Source: Enterovirga rhinocerotis (GTDB taxonomy: Bacteria; Pseudomonadota; Alphaproteobacteria; Rhizobiales; Beijerinckiaceae). Taken from it: a DNA stretch of 64,000 nucleotides. Shown here in pieces: positions 36,666 through 44,503 of the stretch (within the stretch, counting starts at the first letter, position 1; each line of letters starts with the position of its first letter). The notes under the pieces are model-generated. The model did not search any database, had not been told where the DNA came from, and was given only the letters and a program-made list of their open reading frames with translations. The stretch spans positions 186,001-250,000 of the forward strand of contig NZ_SNZR01000015.1 of NCBI RefSeq assembly GCF_004363955.1. The letters are read 5' to 3'. A program made the translations under genes and the position numbers.

Positions 36666-37340
36666 ATGATCGCGACATTGCTGTGGAAGGATCAGGCGTC
36701 GCGCGAGAAGGCGGTCTACGGCAATGCCTTCCGCCGGCGCCGTTTCGCCGCCTTCCTCGCGCTCGTCGACGACGTGCTGAAGGAGCAGGACCGCGTCCGC
36801 GTGCTCGATCTCGGCGGCGGGGTGTCCTACTGGAAGGGCCTCGAGGAGGCATGGCGCGACCGGCCGATCGAGATCACGCTGGTGAATCTCGCCGAGGAGC
36901 CGGTGCCGGATGCCCGCTTCGTCAGCCTCGCCGGCAATGCCTGCAGCCTGCCGGAGATGGCGGACGGCTCCTTCGACATCGTCCATTCGAATTCGGTCAT
37001 CGAGCATGTCGGCGGCTGGGAGCAGAAGCGGCGCATGGCCAACGAGGTGCGCCGCCTCGCGCCCCGCTACTTCGTGCAGACGCCGAACTACTGGTTTCCG
37101 GTCGAGCCGCATTTCCGCACCCCCGCGATCCATTGGATGCCGCGGATGTGGCGCCGCGGCCTCGTGATGCGCCGGGCGCTCGGCTTCTATCCGAAGGCGC
37201 AGACGCTCGACGAAGCCCACCGCATCCTCGACGACGCCTCCCTCGTCGATGCGCGCGAGATGGCCGAGCTGTTTCCCGAGGCCCGGATCGAGCGCGAGCG
37301 CGTGTTCGGCCTCACGAAATCGCTCATCGCGATCCACTGA
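36666..37340 (+). CDS. class I SAM-dependent methyltransferase
   Basis: A 224-residue protein. The SAM-binding motif I is VRVLDLGGGVSYWKG near residue 45, with the acidic residue of motif II in ITLVNLAEE, and motif post-I in GSFDIVHSNSVIEHVGGWEQK. The start at 36666 (MIATLLWKDQ) follows AGGAG; the open frame upstream overlaps the acyltransferase. It is the last gene of the three-gene operon and is followed by tRNA-Gly. Target unknown; an O-methyltransferase on a small molecule or glycan is one guess. Confidence 0.82.
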   Translation: MIATLLWKDQASREKAVYGNAFRRRRFAAFLALVDDVLKEQDRVRVLDLGGGVSYWKGLEEAWRDRPIEITLVNLAEEPVPDARFVSLAGNACSLPEMADGSFDIVHSNSVIEHVGGWEQKRRMANEVRRLAPRYFVQTPNYWFPVEPHFRTPAIHWMPRMWRRGLVMRRALGFYPKAQTLDEAHRILDDASLVDAREMAELFPEARIERERVFGLTKSLIAIH

Positions 37341-37436
37341 CACGGCGCAGCAGAGGGGCTGGCCGGCGCGCGATTTCGTGCTATCGACATGCCGGACTTC
37401 CACAGACCGGCCGCTCGCCGGACGGCGCGTGGGAGC

Positions 37437-37511
37437 GCGGGTGTAGTTCAGTGGTAGAACGTCAGCTTCCCAAGCTGAATGTCGTCGGTTCGATCCCGAT
37501 CACCCGCTCCA
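37437..37511 (+). tRNA. tRNA-Gly, anticodon CCC
   Basis: A complete 75-base cloverleaf with encoded CCA. The acceptor arms GCGGGTG and CACCCGC pair perfectly, the D-arm reads GTTCAGTGGTAGAAC, the anticodon arm is CAGC-TTCCCAA-GCTG with anticodon CCC, and the T-arm contains GGTTCGATCCC. Discriminator base T precedes CCA. It reads GGG codons. Confidence 0.97.
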
Positions 37512-37864
37512 ACTAACCCATTGAAGCGTCAGCTCGTTTGGCGATTGCCGTCGAGCTCCGTTCCCAGCCGCGTTCCCCAGGACCGGTTCTAGGTCTTGTT
37601 CCGCTTCTGCGCGGCCGCCCGCTTCAAGGCCACCGATCGGGACTTCCCGACTGCTCCACGCGAAAATCGGATCGTCGTCGACACCTGGCTATGGCCCGCT
37701 GCCGATCGGATCGTATCCAGATCAGCTCCGGTGTCTTCCGTCTCCGTGATCGCCCCGGCTCAGCGTCGCGTCGATATCCGAGAGCGTGAAAGGGTATGCC
37801 CGCTGGTGCGATACTGTAGCGATATCGCTATTGAAGAAATAACGGATATTGGCGATATTATCGC
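37512..37864 (+). other. stretch after tRNA-Gly, no confident gene
   Basis: Between tRNA-Gly and the toxin gene. No convincing gene is seen; a minus-strand frame ending in a Lys/Arg-rich tail (ALKRAAAQKRNKT) near 37592 may be a gene remnant. No repeat of the tRNA 3' end was found. The last 50 bases contain the toxin operators listed separately. The end of the stretch is visibly AT-richer than surroundings. Confidence 0.5.
37817..37864 (+). promoter_or_regulatory. paired palindromic operators of the toxin-antitoxin operon
   Basis: TAGCGATATCGCTA (37817-37830) is a perfect 14-base palindrome. GCGATATTATCGC (37852-37864) has perfect 6-base arms around one base and ends exactly at the toxin ATG (37865). 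Both contain the half-site GCGATA/TATCGC, and their centres are about 34 bases apart, near three helical turns. This fits binding by the XRE antitoxin, alone or with toxin. Confidence 0.7.
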
Positions 37865-38110
37865 ATGAAGACGATCGTCCTGACCGCCGCTGCCGCCAGG
37901 CAAATGGATGCGCTTCCGGCGGCGGTTTCGGCGACGATCGAGGAGGCCTTGGCGATGTACGCGATCGCCGGCGTGGGGGACGTGAAGCGCCTTCAGGGCC
38001 GTGACGGTTACCGGCTTCGCGTTGGCCGCTACCGGGTGCTGTTCGCGGATGACGGCGTGACCGTCCTCACGGTCTACGTCGGCAAACGCGAGACGACGAC
38101 CTACCGTTAG
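37865..38110 (+). CDS. type II toxin, RelE/ParE superfamily
   Basis: An 81-residue basic protein with the RelE-type fold pattern: a helical N-terminus (TAAAARQMDALPAAVSATIEEAL), then KRLQGRDGYRLRVGRYRVLFADDG and a closing beta strand TVLTVYVGKRETTTYR. RelE-type toxins usually cut mRNA at the ribosome; ParE-type poison gyrase; the subtype cannot be told. The ATG abuts the operator with no Shine-Dalgarno, so translation may be leaderless or weak. The antitoxin starts 11 bases after its stop. Confidence 0.88.
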   Translation: MKTIVLTAAAARQMDALPAAVSATIEEALAMYAIAGVGDVKRLQGRDGYRLRVGRYRVLFADDGVTVLTVYVGKRETTTYR

Positions 38111-38121
38111 GAGATGCAGAG

Positions 38122-38484
38122 ATGGGCAAGCCCGTGATGTTCAAGACCCCGAATGGCGAGAAGATGGTCGTGCTCGCCCTCGCCGATTATGAAGCGCTCC
38201 TTGCCGCCAACGACCCTGAGGATGCAGCCGACGTCGCCGCTTTCGACGAGGCGATGGCCGCGCTCGACAGCGGAGAGGATCGACGTCTGACAAGCGAGGA
38301 GATGGCCGCCTACTACCAGCGGCCCGGCTTCTTGCGCGGCCTCCGTAAAGGCAAGGGCCTGACTCAGAGGCAGGTGGCCGAAGCCGCCGGCATTCAGCAG
38401 GGGTTCCTCTCCGACGTCGAAGCCGGTCGTCGGAACCCCTCGGAGGACACCCTCCGGAAGATCACAGCTGCTCTTGGGGCTTGA
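38122..38484 (+). CDS. antitoxin with C-terminal XRE helix-turn-helix
   Basis: A 120-residue protein with a toxin-binding acidic N-terminus (MVVLALADYEALLAANDPEDAADVAAFDEAM), resembling Phd-like segments, and a C-terminal XRE HTH (LTQRQVAEAAGIQQGFLSDVEAGRRNPSEDTLRKI). It follows the toxin, the reverse of the usual order but typical of HigBA-like pairs. It probably represses the operon through the two palindromes upstream. AGGAGATGCAGAG precedes the start. Confidence 0.9.
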   Translation: MGKPVMFKTPNGEKMVVLALADYEALLAANDPEDAADVAAFDEAMAALDSGEDRRLTSEEMAAYYQRPGFLRGLRKGKGLTQRQVAEAAGIQQGFLSDVEAGRRNPSEDTLRKITAALGA

Positions 38485-38537
38485 TATGCCGTTGACTCTC
38501 GCGCTGCCGATTGCTCCCTCTCGTCCAAAGGTGGGGG

Positions 38538-38999
38538 ATGGCGATGCGCTGGGTTCTGCTGACGGTGGCCTTGGTGATGGCGGGGCCGGCAATCGCTGAT
38601 TGGCAGTACACGCGGTGGGGGATGAGCCCTGCCCAAGTGATTGAGGCTGGCGGCGGCATCAAACCGTGGCGACGCCCAGAAGCAGATACTTCAACCGGCA
38701 TTATCCAGTTAGTAGGCAGCTACCAATCTTCTGGCATAGGCTTTCGGGCCGAATTTAAATTCTCCCAGAACCGTCTCACCCGGGTGGTCCTCACACCAAA
38801 AAGCGCGGACTGTAACTCCCTAAAGGCGCTTATGGCTCGTACCTACGGGCGAATTCCAGGTCAGGGGGGAACAATAATTCAAACTTGGCGAGATGCCAAT
38901 TCTGGAAATTTTGTTGCCTACACGCATTTCCAGCTGACAAGCTTTTGCCAAGTGGACTACTCACAGCTCCAGAGCGCGGGCTCGCGCGGGGGTATGTAG
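38538..38999 (+). CDS. small secreted protein of unknown function
   Basis: A 153-residue precursor with a Sec-type signal (MAMRWVLLTVALVMAGPAIA) and mature part beginning DWQYTRWGMSPAQVIEAGG, a form seen in small periplasmic proteins of unknown role. Two cysteines (DCNSL and SFCQV) may pair. The second half is clearly lower in GC than flanking genes (for example around 38740-38940), suggesting recent acquisition. It lies downstream of the toxin-antitoxin pair on the same strand. No function assigned. Confidence 0.65.
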   Translation: MAMRWVLLTVALVMAGPAIADWQYTRWGMSPAQVIEAGGGIKPWRRPEADTSTGIIQLVGSYQSSGIGFRAEFKFSQNRLTRVVLTPKSADCNSLKALMARTYGRIPGQGGTIIQTWRDANSGNFVAYTHFQLTSFCQVDYSQLQSAGSRGGM

Positions 39000-39315
39000 T
39001 TTGCAGCCGAGTAAAGATCGTCTGCTTGACGTGGTCAGAGACCGATCAGCCAATCGTCGCAGCGCTTGAGCTTGGCGTCCGCGACGCGCTTCTGCTCGAG
39101 GACCCGAAGCGGGCCGACCGTGAGGCCAGCCGATTTGAAGCGGGCGCCCATGAAATGGGCCGCGCGGTACCATCCCCCTCCCGCAAGGCGGCCTGACCCG
39201 TGGCTCGCCTCGAGGGAATGCCAGCTTTGGCAGTCCCCCCGCCCTCGCGGGCGCGACTCATGTACCTGTGCCCGACAGCCTGCTAGAGAGGCCGCGACGC
39301 GAGAGTGAGACGAGC
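39000..39315. other. gap before purS with a possible minus-strand gene remnant
   Basis: No intact gene. On the minus strand, one frame (about 39180 down to 39038) reads GGGWYRAAHFMGARFKSAG continuing to KLKRCDDWLIGL and a stop, which looks like a genuine protein C-terminus without a start. I cannot name its family. The purS promoter presumably lies in the last 100 bases. Confidence 0.35.
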
Positions 39316-39594
39316 ATGAAGGCCCGAGTGACCGTGACGTTGAAGACCGGTGTCCTGGACCCCCAGGGCAAGGCGATCGAGGGCGCGCTGACGTCGCTCG
39401 GCGTCGAGGGCGTCACGAGCGTGCGCCAGGGCAAGGTCTTCGACGTGGAACTGGACGCGCCCGACGAGGCCGCCGCCGAGACCGCCCTGAAGGCGGCCTG
39501 CGAGAAGCTCCTCGCCAACACCGTGATCGAGAATTACCGGATCGCGATCAGGAACGGCGCGGGCAAGGCGGCGCCCGGCTCGAAGGAAGGGTAA
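39316..39594 (+). CDS. purS: phosphoribosylformylglycinamidine synthase subunit PurS
   Basis: A 92-residue small subunit. The start MKARVTVTLKTGVLDPQGKA is the diagnostic N-terminus, followed by GALTSLGVEGVTSVRQGKVF. PurS bridges PurQ and PurL in the three-part FGAM synthase of purine biosynthesis. purQ starts six bases after its stop. purL is not in the window. Confidence 0.96.
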   Translation: MKARVTVTLKTGVLDPQGKAIEGALTSLGVEGVTSVRQGKVFDVELDAPDEAAAETALKAACEKLLANTVIENYRIAIRNGAGKAAPGSKEG

Positions 39595-39600
39595 GGCGCG

Positions 39601-40293
39601 ATGCGCGCGGCCGTTCTTCTCTTCCCCGGCTCCAATCGCGACGGCGACGTGGCGCGGGCCCTGCGGCGCTCCGGCGCCGAGGTCTCGACCGCCTGGCATG
39701 CCGACACCGCGCTGCCGGAGGGCACCGATCTCGCCGTCCTGCCAGGCGGCTTCTCCTACGGCGACTATCTGCGCTGCGGCGCCATCGCTGCGCGCGCTCC
39801 GATCATGGATGCCGTCCGGGCCCATGCGGCGCGCGGCGGCCTCGTGCTCGGCATCTGCAACGGCTTCCAGATCCTGTGCGAATCGGGCCTGCTCCCGGGC
39901 GTCCTGATGCGCAACGCCAATCTGCGCTTCATCTGCCACCGCCAGAGCGTGCGCGTGGAGCGGGCCGATACCGATTTCACGCGCGGCTACGAGAAGGGCC
40001 AGGCGATCGACATCTGCGTCGCGCATGGCGAGGGCAACTACACGGCCGACCGCGAGACGCTGGCGCGGCTCGAGGGGGAGGGGCTCGTCGCCTTCCGCTA
40101 CAGCGACGGCGAAGGCCGCGTCACCGAGGACGCCAACCGCAACGGCTCGATCAATTCCATCGCCGGCATCTATTCGCCGAAGCTGAACGTGCTCGGCCTC
40201 ATGCCGCATCCCGAGAATTTCGTCGACGAGATCGTCGGCGGAACGGACGGCAAGGCCATGTTCGACGCGATGGTCGCCTCCCGCGCGGCCTGA
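39601..40293 (+). CDS. purQ: phosphoribosylformylglycinamidine synthase glutaminase subunit PurQ
   Basis: A 230-residue class I glutamine amidotransferase that supplies ammonia to PurL. The nucleophile is Cys86 in LGICNGFQIL, with the His/Glu pair in LMPHPENFVDE near the C-terminus. The N-terminus AVLLFPGSNRDGD is typical of the family. It is co-transcribed with purS and convergent with the glutathione S-transferase gene. Confidence 0.96.
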   Translation: MRAAVLLFPGSNRDGDVARALRRSGAEVSTAWHADTALPEGTDLAVLPGGFSYGDYLRCGAIAARAPIMDAVRAHAARGGLVLGICNGFQILCESGLLPGVLMRNANLRFICHRQSVRVERADTDFTRGYEKGQAIDICVAHGEGNYTADRETLARLEGEGLVAFRYSDGEGRVTEDANRNGSINSIAGIYSPKLNVLGLMPHPENFVDEIVGGTDGKAMFDAMVASRAA

Positions 40294-40354
40294 CGGGCCG
40301 CTGCCGGACGAAGCGAGGGCGGGGGCGCCGAAAGGGCGGCCCCGGCCGCTCCCG

Positions 40355-40963
40355 TCATGACCGATCGATCGGCCACCGCTTGAAGACGTCGAGCTGCTCG
40401 CAGCCGCGGGCCAGGGCGGCGAGGGCCGGCCAGCGCTCGTCCTCCGCATGGTCGGGGATGACGAAGCGGTAGAAGCCCCAGGCGACGGCCGCCATGATGT
40501 CGGCCGTGCGAAGCTGCGGCCCGGCTTGGAGGTCGCCTCGCTCCGCGGCGGCGTCGAGCAGCCCGAGAGCCGTGCCGAACTGAGCCGCGATGCGCTCCTG
40601 CCAGGGCGGATACCGGTATGCGTCCGGCCGCTTGCGCTCGTATTCGATCGCGACCGCCTTGTCGGCCGCCACGATCCCGGTCGCCGTCAGCGACAGGTCC
40701 CGCCGCCGAGCCGCTGCGTCCGCGGGCCGGAGCGACGTGCCGGCGACATCCTCGAAATGCTGGATGATGAGGGCGGATTCGCCGATGACCGTCCCGTCGT
40801 CGCAGACGAGCGTCGGCGCCTTGAGCAGCGGGTTGATGGCGCCGAACGCGTCCATGTGCCTGAACACCGAGACGGATCGGTGCTCGATATCGAGCCCCAT
40901 CGCTGTCGCTGTGATCGCCGTGCGGCGGACATAGGGGCTGTCGAGCATGCCGACGAGAAGCAT
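40355..40963 (-). CDS. glutathione S-transferase family protein
   Basis: A 202-residue protein starting MLLVGMLDSPYVRRTAITA, the thioredoxin-like N-terminal GST domain with Ser in SPYVRR as the likely glutathione-activating residue. The cis-Pro region is NPLLKAPTLVCDDG, and GESALIIQHFED binds the glutathione gamma-glutamyl group. The C-terminal half is the all-helical GST domain. Start at 40963 follows GGGAG. Substrate unknown. It is isolated, convergent with purQ. Confidence 0.9.
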   Translation of the reverse strand: MLLVGMLDSPYVRRTAITATAMGLDIEHRSVSVFRHMDAFGAINPLLKAPTLVCDDGTVIGESALIIQHFEDVAGTSLRPADAAARRRDLSLTATGIVAADKAVAIEYERKRPDAYRYPPWQERIAAQFGTALGLLDAAAERGDLQAGPQLRTADIMAAVAWGFYRFVIPDHAEDERWPALAALARGCEQLDVFKRWPIDRS

Positions 40964-41145
40964 TCGCGGTCTCCGGGAGGAGGACCGAGAGTGCGCGACG
41001 AAGTCGCGGGCGCCAAACAAAAAAGGATGATGGCGCCATCATGGGCCGTTGTCGTCGCCGGCATGGTGGCCGACGATCCGCGCTGCGGGATTGTCGGCCG
41101 AGAAGAAGGCGACCTTCGCCGGTCGGCGACGGTCGCGCTTGCGCG

Positions 41146-41409
41146 TCAGTCCTTCCGCTTGGCCGCGATGGCGCCGCTGCGGGGATCGACCTTCACCTTG
41201 ACCGCCACACCGTCCTTGGTCGCCTTGGCCTCCCAGCGGCCGTCATCGGCCTCGATCTCGCGGATGTCGCGGTAGCCGGCTTCGGTGAGCGTGCGGTAGG
41301 CTTGGTCGATCGGCATCCAGTCCGGCCCGGGCCGGTCGTCGCCGGCGAGCGCGATCCCCGTGCTTCCGGCGAGGAGGGCGGCGGCGAGAAGGGTGGTCCT
41401 GATGGTCAT
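41146..41409 (-). CDS. PepSY-domain periplasmic protein
   Basis: An 87-residue precursor with signal peptide MTIRTTLLAAALLAGSTGIALA. The mature part is one PepSY-like domain (MPIDQAYRTLTEAGYRDIREIEADDGRWEAKATKDG, then VKVDPRSGAIAAKR). Such small proteins are often found next to two-component systems and may modulate the sensor or bind metals. It is divergent from a second PepSY gene that leads a response-regulator/kinase pair. Confidence 0.88.
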   Translation of the reverse strand: MTIRTTLLAAALLAGSTGIALAGDDRPGPDWMPIDQAYRTLTEAGYRDIREIEADDGRWEAKATKDGVAVKVKVDPRSGAIAAKRKD

Positions 41410-41519
41410 GATGGGCCTCGTCTGGTTGCGATGGCGCTCTTCTGACAGGCTCTGCCCCCGCGAGCCTGACGCCGTCCGTCAGCGTCCCGTCAGCCACGAT
41501 CCGCCATCCTCGACGACCG

Positions 41520-41840
41520 ATGTCCACCCTCCGCCTCCTCGTCATCCTCTTGGCCTGCCTCGTGCTGCCGGCGACCGCGGCGCGCGCCGTCGACCAGGAC
41601 GCCGCGCGGAGGGCGATGCAGCGCGGAGAGATCCGGCCCCTCGATCAGGTCCTCGCAGCTGCGCGCGCGGCCGTGCCGGGCGACGTCGTCTCGGTCGAAC
41701 TCGAGCGGAAGAAGGGGCGCTGGCTCTACGAGTTGAAGATTCTCACGCCGGCAGGCAAGCGGCGCGAGGTCAAGATCGACGCGAGGACCCTCGCGATTCT
41801 CGACAAGGACGATGACGACGACGACGATGACGACGATTGA
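41520..41840 (+). CDS. PepSY-domain protein with poly-aspartate tail
   Basis: A 106-residue precursor: signal peptide MSTLRLLVILLACLVLPATAARA, a PepSY core (IRPLDQVLAAARAAVPGD, SVELERKKGRWLYELKIL) and a C-terminus of ten consecutive aspartates after LDK. An acidic tail of this kind could bind divalent cations in the periplasm. It begins the operon with the response regulator nine bases downstream and the kinase, suggesting a role in the same signalling circuit. Confidence 0.9.
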   Translation: MSTLRLLVILLACLVLPATAARAVDQDAARRAMQRGEIRPLDQVLAAARAAVPGDVVSVELERKKGRWLYELKILTPAGKRREVKIDARTLAILDKDDDDDDDDDD

Positions 41841-41849
41841 GCCGGGGCG

Positions 41850-42536
41850 ATGCGCATTCTGATCGTCGAGGACGAGCCCGCCATCGCGGCCGACGTCAAG
41901 GGCGGCCTCGAGCGGGCGGGCTATGTCGCCGACGTGGTCGGCGACGGCGAGAGCGCGTGGTTCCAGGCCGAGGTCGAGGCCTATGACGCGATGGTGCTCG
42001 ATCTCGGGCTGCCCCGTCTCGACGGACTGACCGTCCTGCGACGCCTGCGGGCGGCCGACGTCGCGCTGCCCGTCCTGATCCTCACCGCGCGGGACGGCTG
42101 GCGCGAGCGCGTGGACGGGATCGACGCCGGGGCGGACGATTACCTGGTCAAGCCGTTCCGGATGGAGGAACTGCTCGCCCGCCTTCGCGCCATCCTTCGC
42201 CGCACCGCGGGCCATGCCTCGCCGATCCTGAAGGCCGGAGCGCTCGAACTCGATACGCGCACGCGCGACGTCAGCGTCGCGGGCCAGCCGGCGAGCCTGA
42301 CCGCGCTCGAATACCGGCTCCTGTCCTATCTGCTGCATCGCCAGGGCCGGCTCGTCGGCCAGGGCGAATTGCTCGATCACCTCTACGACGCCGCGAGCGA
42401 GCGCGACGTCAACGCCATCGAGGCGCTGCTCACGCGTCTGCGGCGGAAGATCGGGGCCGGAATCATCGAAACGCGCCGCGGCCATGGCTACATCGTCCCC
42501 GGCGCTTCTGGGGCCGGGCCGTCCGACGACCCGTGA
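41850..42536 (+). CDS. OmpR/PhoP-family response regulator
   Basis: A 228-residue transcription factor. The receiver domain begins MRILIVEDEPAIAADV, has phospho-acceptor Asp51 (MVLDLGLPRLDG), the switch Thr in LILTAR and Lys in LVKPFRMEELLARL. The C-terminal winged helix has LTALEYRLLSYLLHRQG and VNAIEALLTRLRRKIG, ending RGHGYIV. Its stop overlaps the kinase's GTG start (42533-42536), so the pair is co-translated. Confidence 0.96.
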   Translation: MRILIVEDEPAIAADVKGGLERAGYVADVVGDGESAWFQAEVEAYDAMVLDLGLPRLDGLTVLRRLRAADVALPVLILTARDGWRERVDGIDAGADDYLVKPFRMEELLARLRAILRRTAGHASPILKAGALELDTRTRDVSVAGQPASLTALEYRLLSYLLHRQGRLVGQGELLDHLYDAASERDVNAIEALLTRLRRKIGAGIIETRRGHGYIVPGASGAGPSDDP

Positions 42537-43897
42537 GCCGTCACTCGCTTCGCCTGAGGCTGGTCCTCGCGGCCTCCGGCCTCGTCGCCCTCGCGCTCCT
42601 GCTGGCGGGGTTCGGCCTCGTCTTCATCTTCGACCGCATCCTCGATCGCAGGACGGCCGACGATCTCGATCGGACCGCGAGATACCTCACCGGACAGGTC
42701 AGGCTGTCGCCGTCGGGGAGCCTGTCGCTCCCGGCGGAGCCGGCGGATCCGCGTTTCGCGACTCCATATGGGGGCCTCTACTGGCAGATCGCCGCCCCGG
42801 GCGGGGCGGAGCTTCGCTCGCGCTCTCTGTGGGACGCCAAGCTCTCTCTGCCCGTTCCGGAAGCCGGATCCGCGTCGCGCCGCCTCGATCTCGCCGGCCC
42901 GGACGGCCAGAGGCTCATCGCCGTCATCCGCCTCTTCGCCCTCGAGCGGGCCGGCGGAGACGTCCCGATCGCCGTCGCCGTTGCGCTGGACCGGCGCGAG
43001 CTCGCCGGCAGCAGGGCCGAATTCGTGCGTCTGATCGTGCCCTCGCTCGGCGCGTTGGGGCTCGTCCTCGCCCTCGCCATGTGGGTCTTCGTGGAGCGAG
43101 CGCTGCGCCCGTTCCACGCCTTGCGGGACGACCTTCGCGCCATCCGGGAGGGCCGCCGCGCGACGCTGCCGGAGAATGTGCCGGACGAGGTCCGGCCGCT
43201 GGTGGACGGCCTGAACCAGCTCATCGAGGCCCAGGACAAGGCGCTCGCCCGTGCCCGTATGCAGGCCGGCGACATGGCGCATGGCCTCAAGACGCCGCTT
43301 GCCGTCCTCGCTGCGCTTGCGCGGCGGGTCGTCGGGGAGCGGCCGGAGATCTCGGGCGCCATCGACGAGCAGGTTCTCCTGATGGGACGCCAGGTCGAGC
43401 GATCGCTCGCCCGCGCGAGGGTCGCCGCGGCGCGTGCGCTCGGGCGGCGGTCCTGTCCCGTCGCCCCCGTGGCCGAGCGCCTCGTCGGCGCTCTGCGCCG
43501 GCTGCCGGAGGCCGATTCGCTGCGATGGGAGGTCGTGATTCCGGCTTCCGTCGCCTATCCGGCCGAGGAGGGCGACGTCACGGAGATGCTCGGCAATCTC
43601 CTCGACAATGCCCGTAAATGGGCTCACCGCCGCGTGCGGATCGCCGCGGAGCATCGGGCGGGCCGATCCATCCTCACCGTCGAGGATGACGGGCCGGGCA
43701 TGAGCGAGGCCGCCATCGCCCGGATCGGGCGCGGCCGCCGCTGGGACGAGAGCGTTCCGGGGACCGGCTTCGGCCTCGCGATTGCGGCCGATATCGCCGA
43801 GGAGACGGGCGCGACGCTCGATCTCGGCCGTTCGCCGCTGGGAGGGCTCAAGGTCGAGCTGAGCTGGCGGGATGTGCGGGCGGACACGGACGCCTGA
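42533..43897 (+). CDS. sensor histidine kinase of OmpR-type two-component system
   Basis: A 454-residue membrane kinase. One helix near the N-terminus (LVLAASGLVALALLLAGFGLV), a periplasmic sensor of about 130 residues, a second helix (IVPSLGALGLVLALAMWVFV), a HAMP-like linker, then the H-box DMAHGLKTPLAVLAALARR, N-box NLLDNARKWA and G-boxes DDGPGM and GTGFGLAI. PhoQ-type layout. It starts at GTG, overlapping the regulator stop. The periplasmic PepSY proteins next door are candidate inputs. Confidence 0.94.
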   Translation: MSRHSLRLRLVLAASGLVALALLLAGFGLVFIFDRILDRRTADDLDRTARYLTGQVRLSPSGSLSLPAEPADPRFATPYGGLYWQIAAPGGAELRSRSLWDAKLSLPVPEAGSASRRLDLAGPDGQRLIAVIRLFALERAGGDVPIAVAVALDRRELAGSRAEFVRLIVPSLGALGLVLALAMWVFVERALRPFHALRDDLRAIREGRRATLPENVPDEVRPLVDGLNQLIEAQDKALARARMQAGDMAHGLKTPLAVLAALARRVVGERPEISGAIDEQVLLMGRQVERSLARARVAAARALGRRSCPVAPVAERLVGALRRLPEADSLRWEVVIPASVAYPAEEGDVTEMLGNLLDNARKWAHRRVRIAAEHRAGRSILTVEDDGPGMSEAAIARIGRGRRWDESVPGTGFGLAIAADIAEETGATLDLGRSPLGGLKVELSWRDVRADTDA

Positions 43898-43960
43898 ACG
43901 TCCGATCCCGGCCGCCGCCGCCATCATGGTGATGCCGCGATGTTGGGCCAGAGCCGCGCG

Positions 43961-44422
43961 ATGCGACGTCTCATCCTGGTTCTCGCTCTCGGCGCATCCG
44001 TTGCATCGGTCTTCGCCCCTTCGGCGTCGGCCTCTGCCTGGCGCGTGAGCGGCGGGACCCTCGAGGACGGCACGAGTGTCGCGATGGTCTTCGCGGGTGA
44101 CATCACCACCCGCTCGATGATCGGCCTCAGTTGCAGGGGCGGCCGCTTGCGCGCGCTGGCCGCGCCGGCTCCGCCCGGCGCGACGGGTCGGGTCCGCGTG
44201 ACCTACGAGATCGATGGACGAAGCCGCTCCGGACGATGGACCGTCGAGGAGACACGCCTCGTGGCGGAGGGCGACGAGGCGCGCCGGTTCGCGGCCCTGC
44301 TGGCGGCGATGCGGCGAGAGATCTGGTTCACCATCGGCGACGGGCCGCGCTCGCTCGTGAGCGCGCGGGGCGCGCGTCAGGCCCTCGCGCGGGTCCTGGC
44401 CGAGTGCCGGCCGGGCTCCTGA
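43961..44422 (+). CDS. secreted protein of unknown function
   Basis: A 153-residue precursor (MRRLILVLALGASVASVFAP signal region, mature part from about ASAWRVSGG). The mature part has a regular pattern of beta strands (WRVSGGTLEDGTSVAMVFA, GRVRVTYEIDG, GRWTVEETRLVAEGDEARR) and ends CRPGS, with another Cys in GLSCRGGRL, so a disulfide is possible. An upstream in-frame ATG at 43940 would add seven residues. It lies 63 bases after the kinase gene and may be in its operon. Not recognised. Confidence 0.7.
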   Translation: MRRLILVLALGASVASVFAPSASASAWRVSGGTLEDGTSVAMVFAGDITTRSMIGLSCRGGRLRALAAPAPPGATGRVRVTYEIDGRSRSGRWTVEETRLVAEGDEARRFAALLAAMRREIWFTIGDGPRSLVSARGARQALARVLAECRPGS

Positions 44423-44503
44423 TCCCCGTCTTGCTTCGCTCGGAGATTGCGCCGGGCGCGGTTCGGTGATTGCGTCGGGCGCCCCGATGCCTTAGCTGCC
44501 CGC

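Noticed and set aside
37596-37868. 90-residue plus-strand frame before the toxin gene
   Set aside because: No ribosome binding site or family resemblance, and it runs through the palindromic operators and across the toxin start.
40294-40354. Possible terminator between purQ and the glutathione S-transferase gene
   Set aside because: GC-rich and partly self-complementary, but no clean stem with T-run on either strand.
41800-41840. GAC/GAT run as a simple microsatellite or repeat element
   Set aside because: It is in frame, alternates synonymous codons and ends at a proper stop, so it is better read as an encoded poly-aspartate tail.
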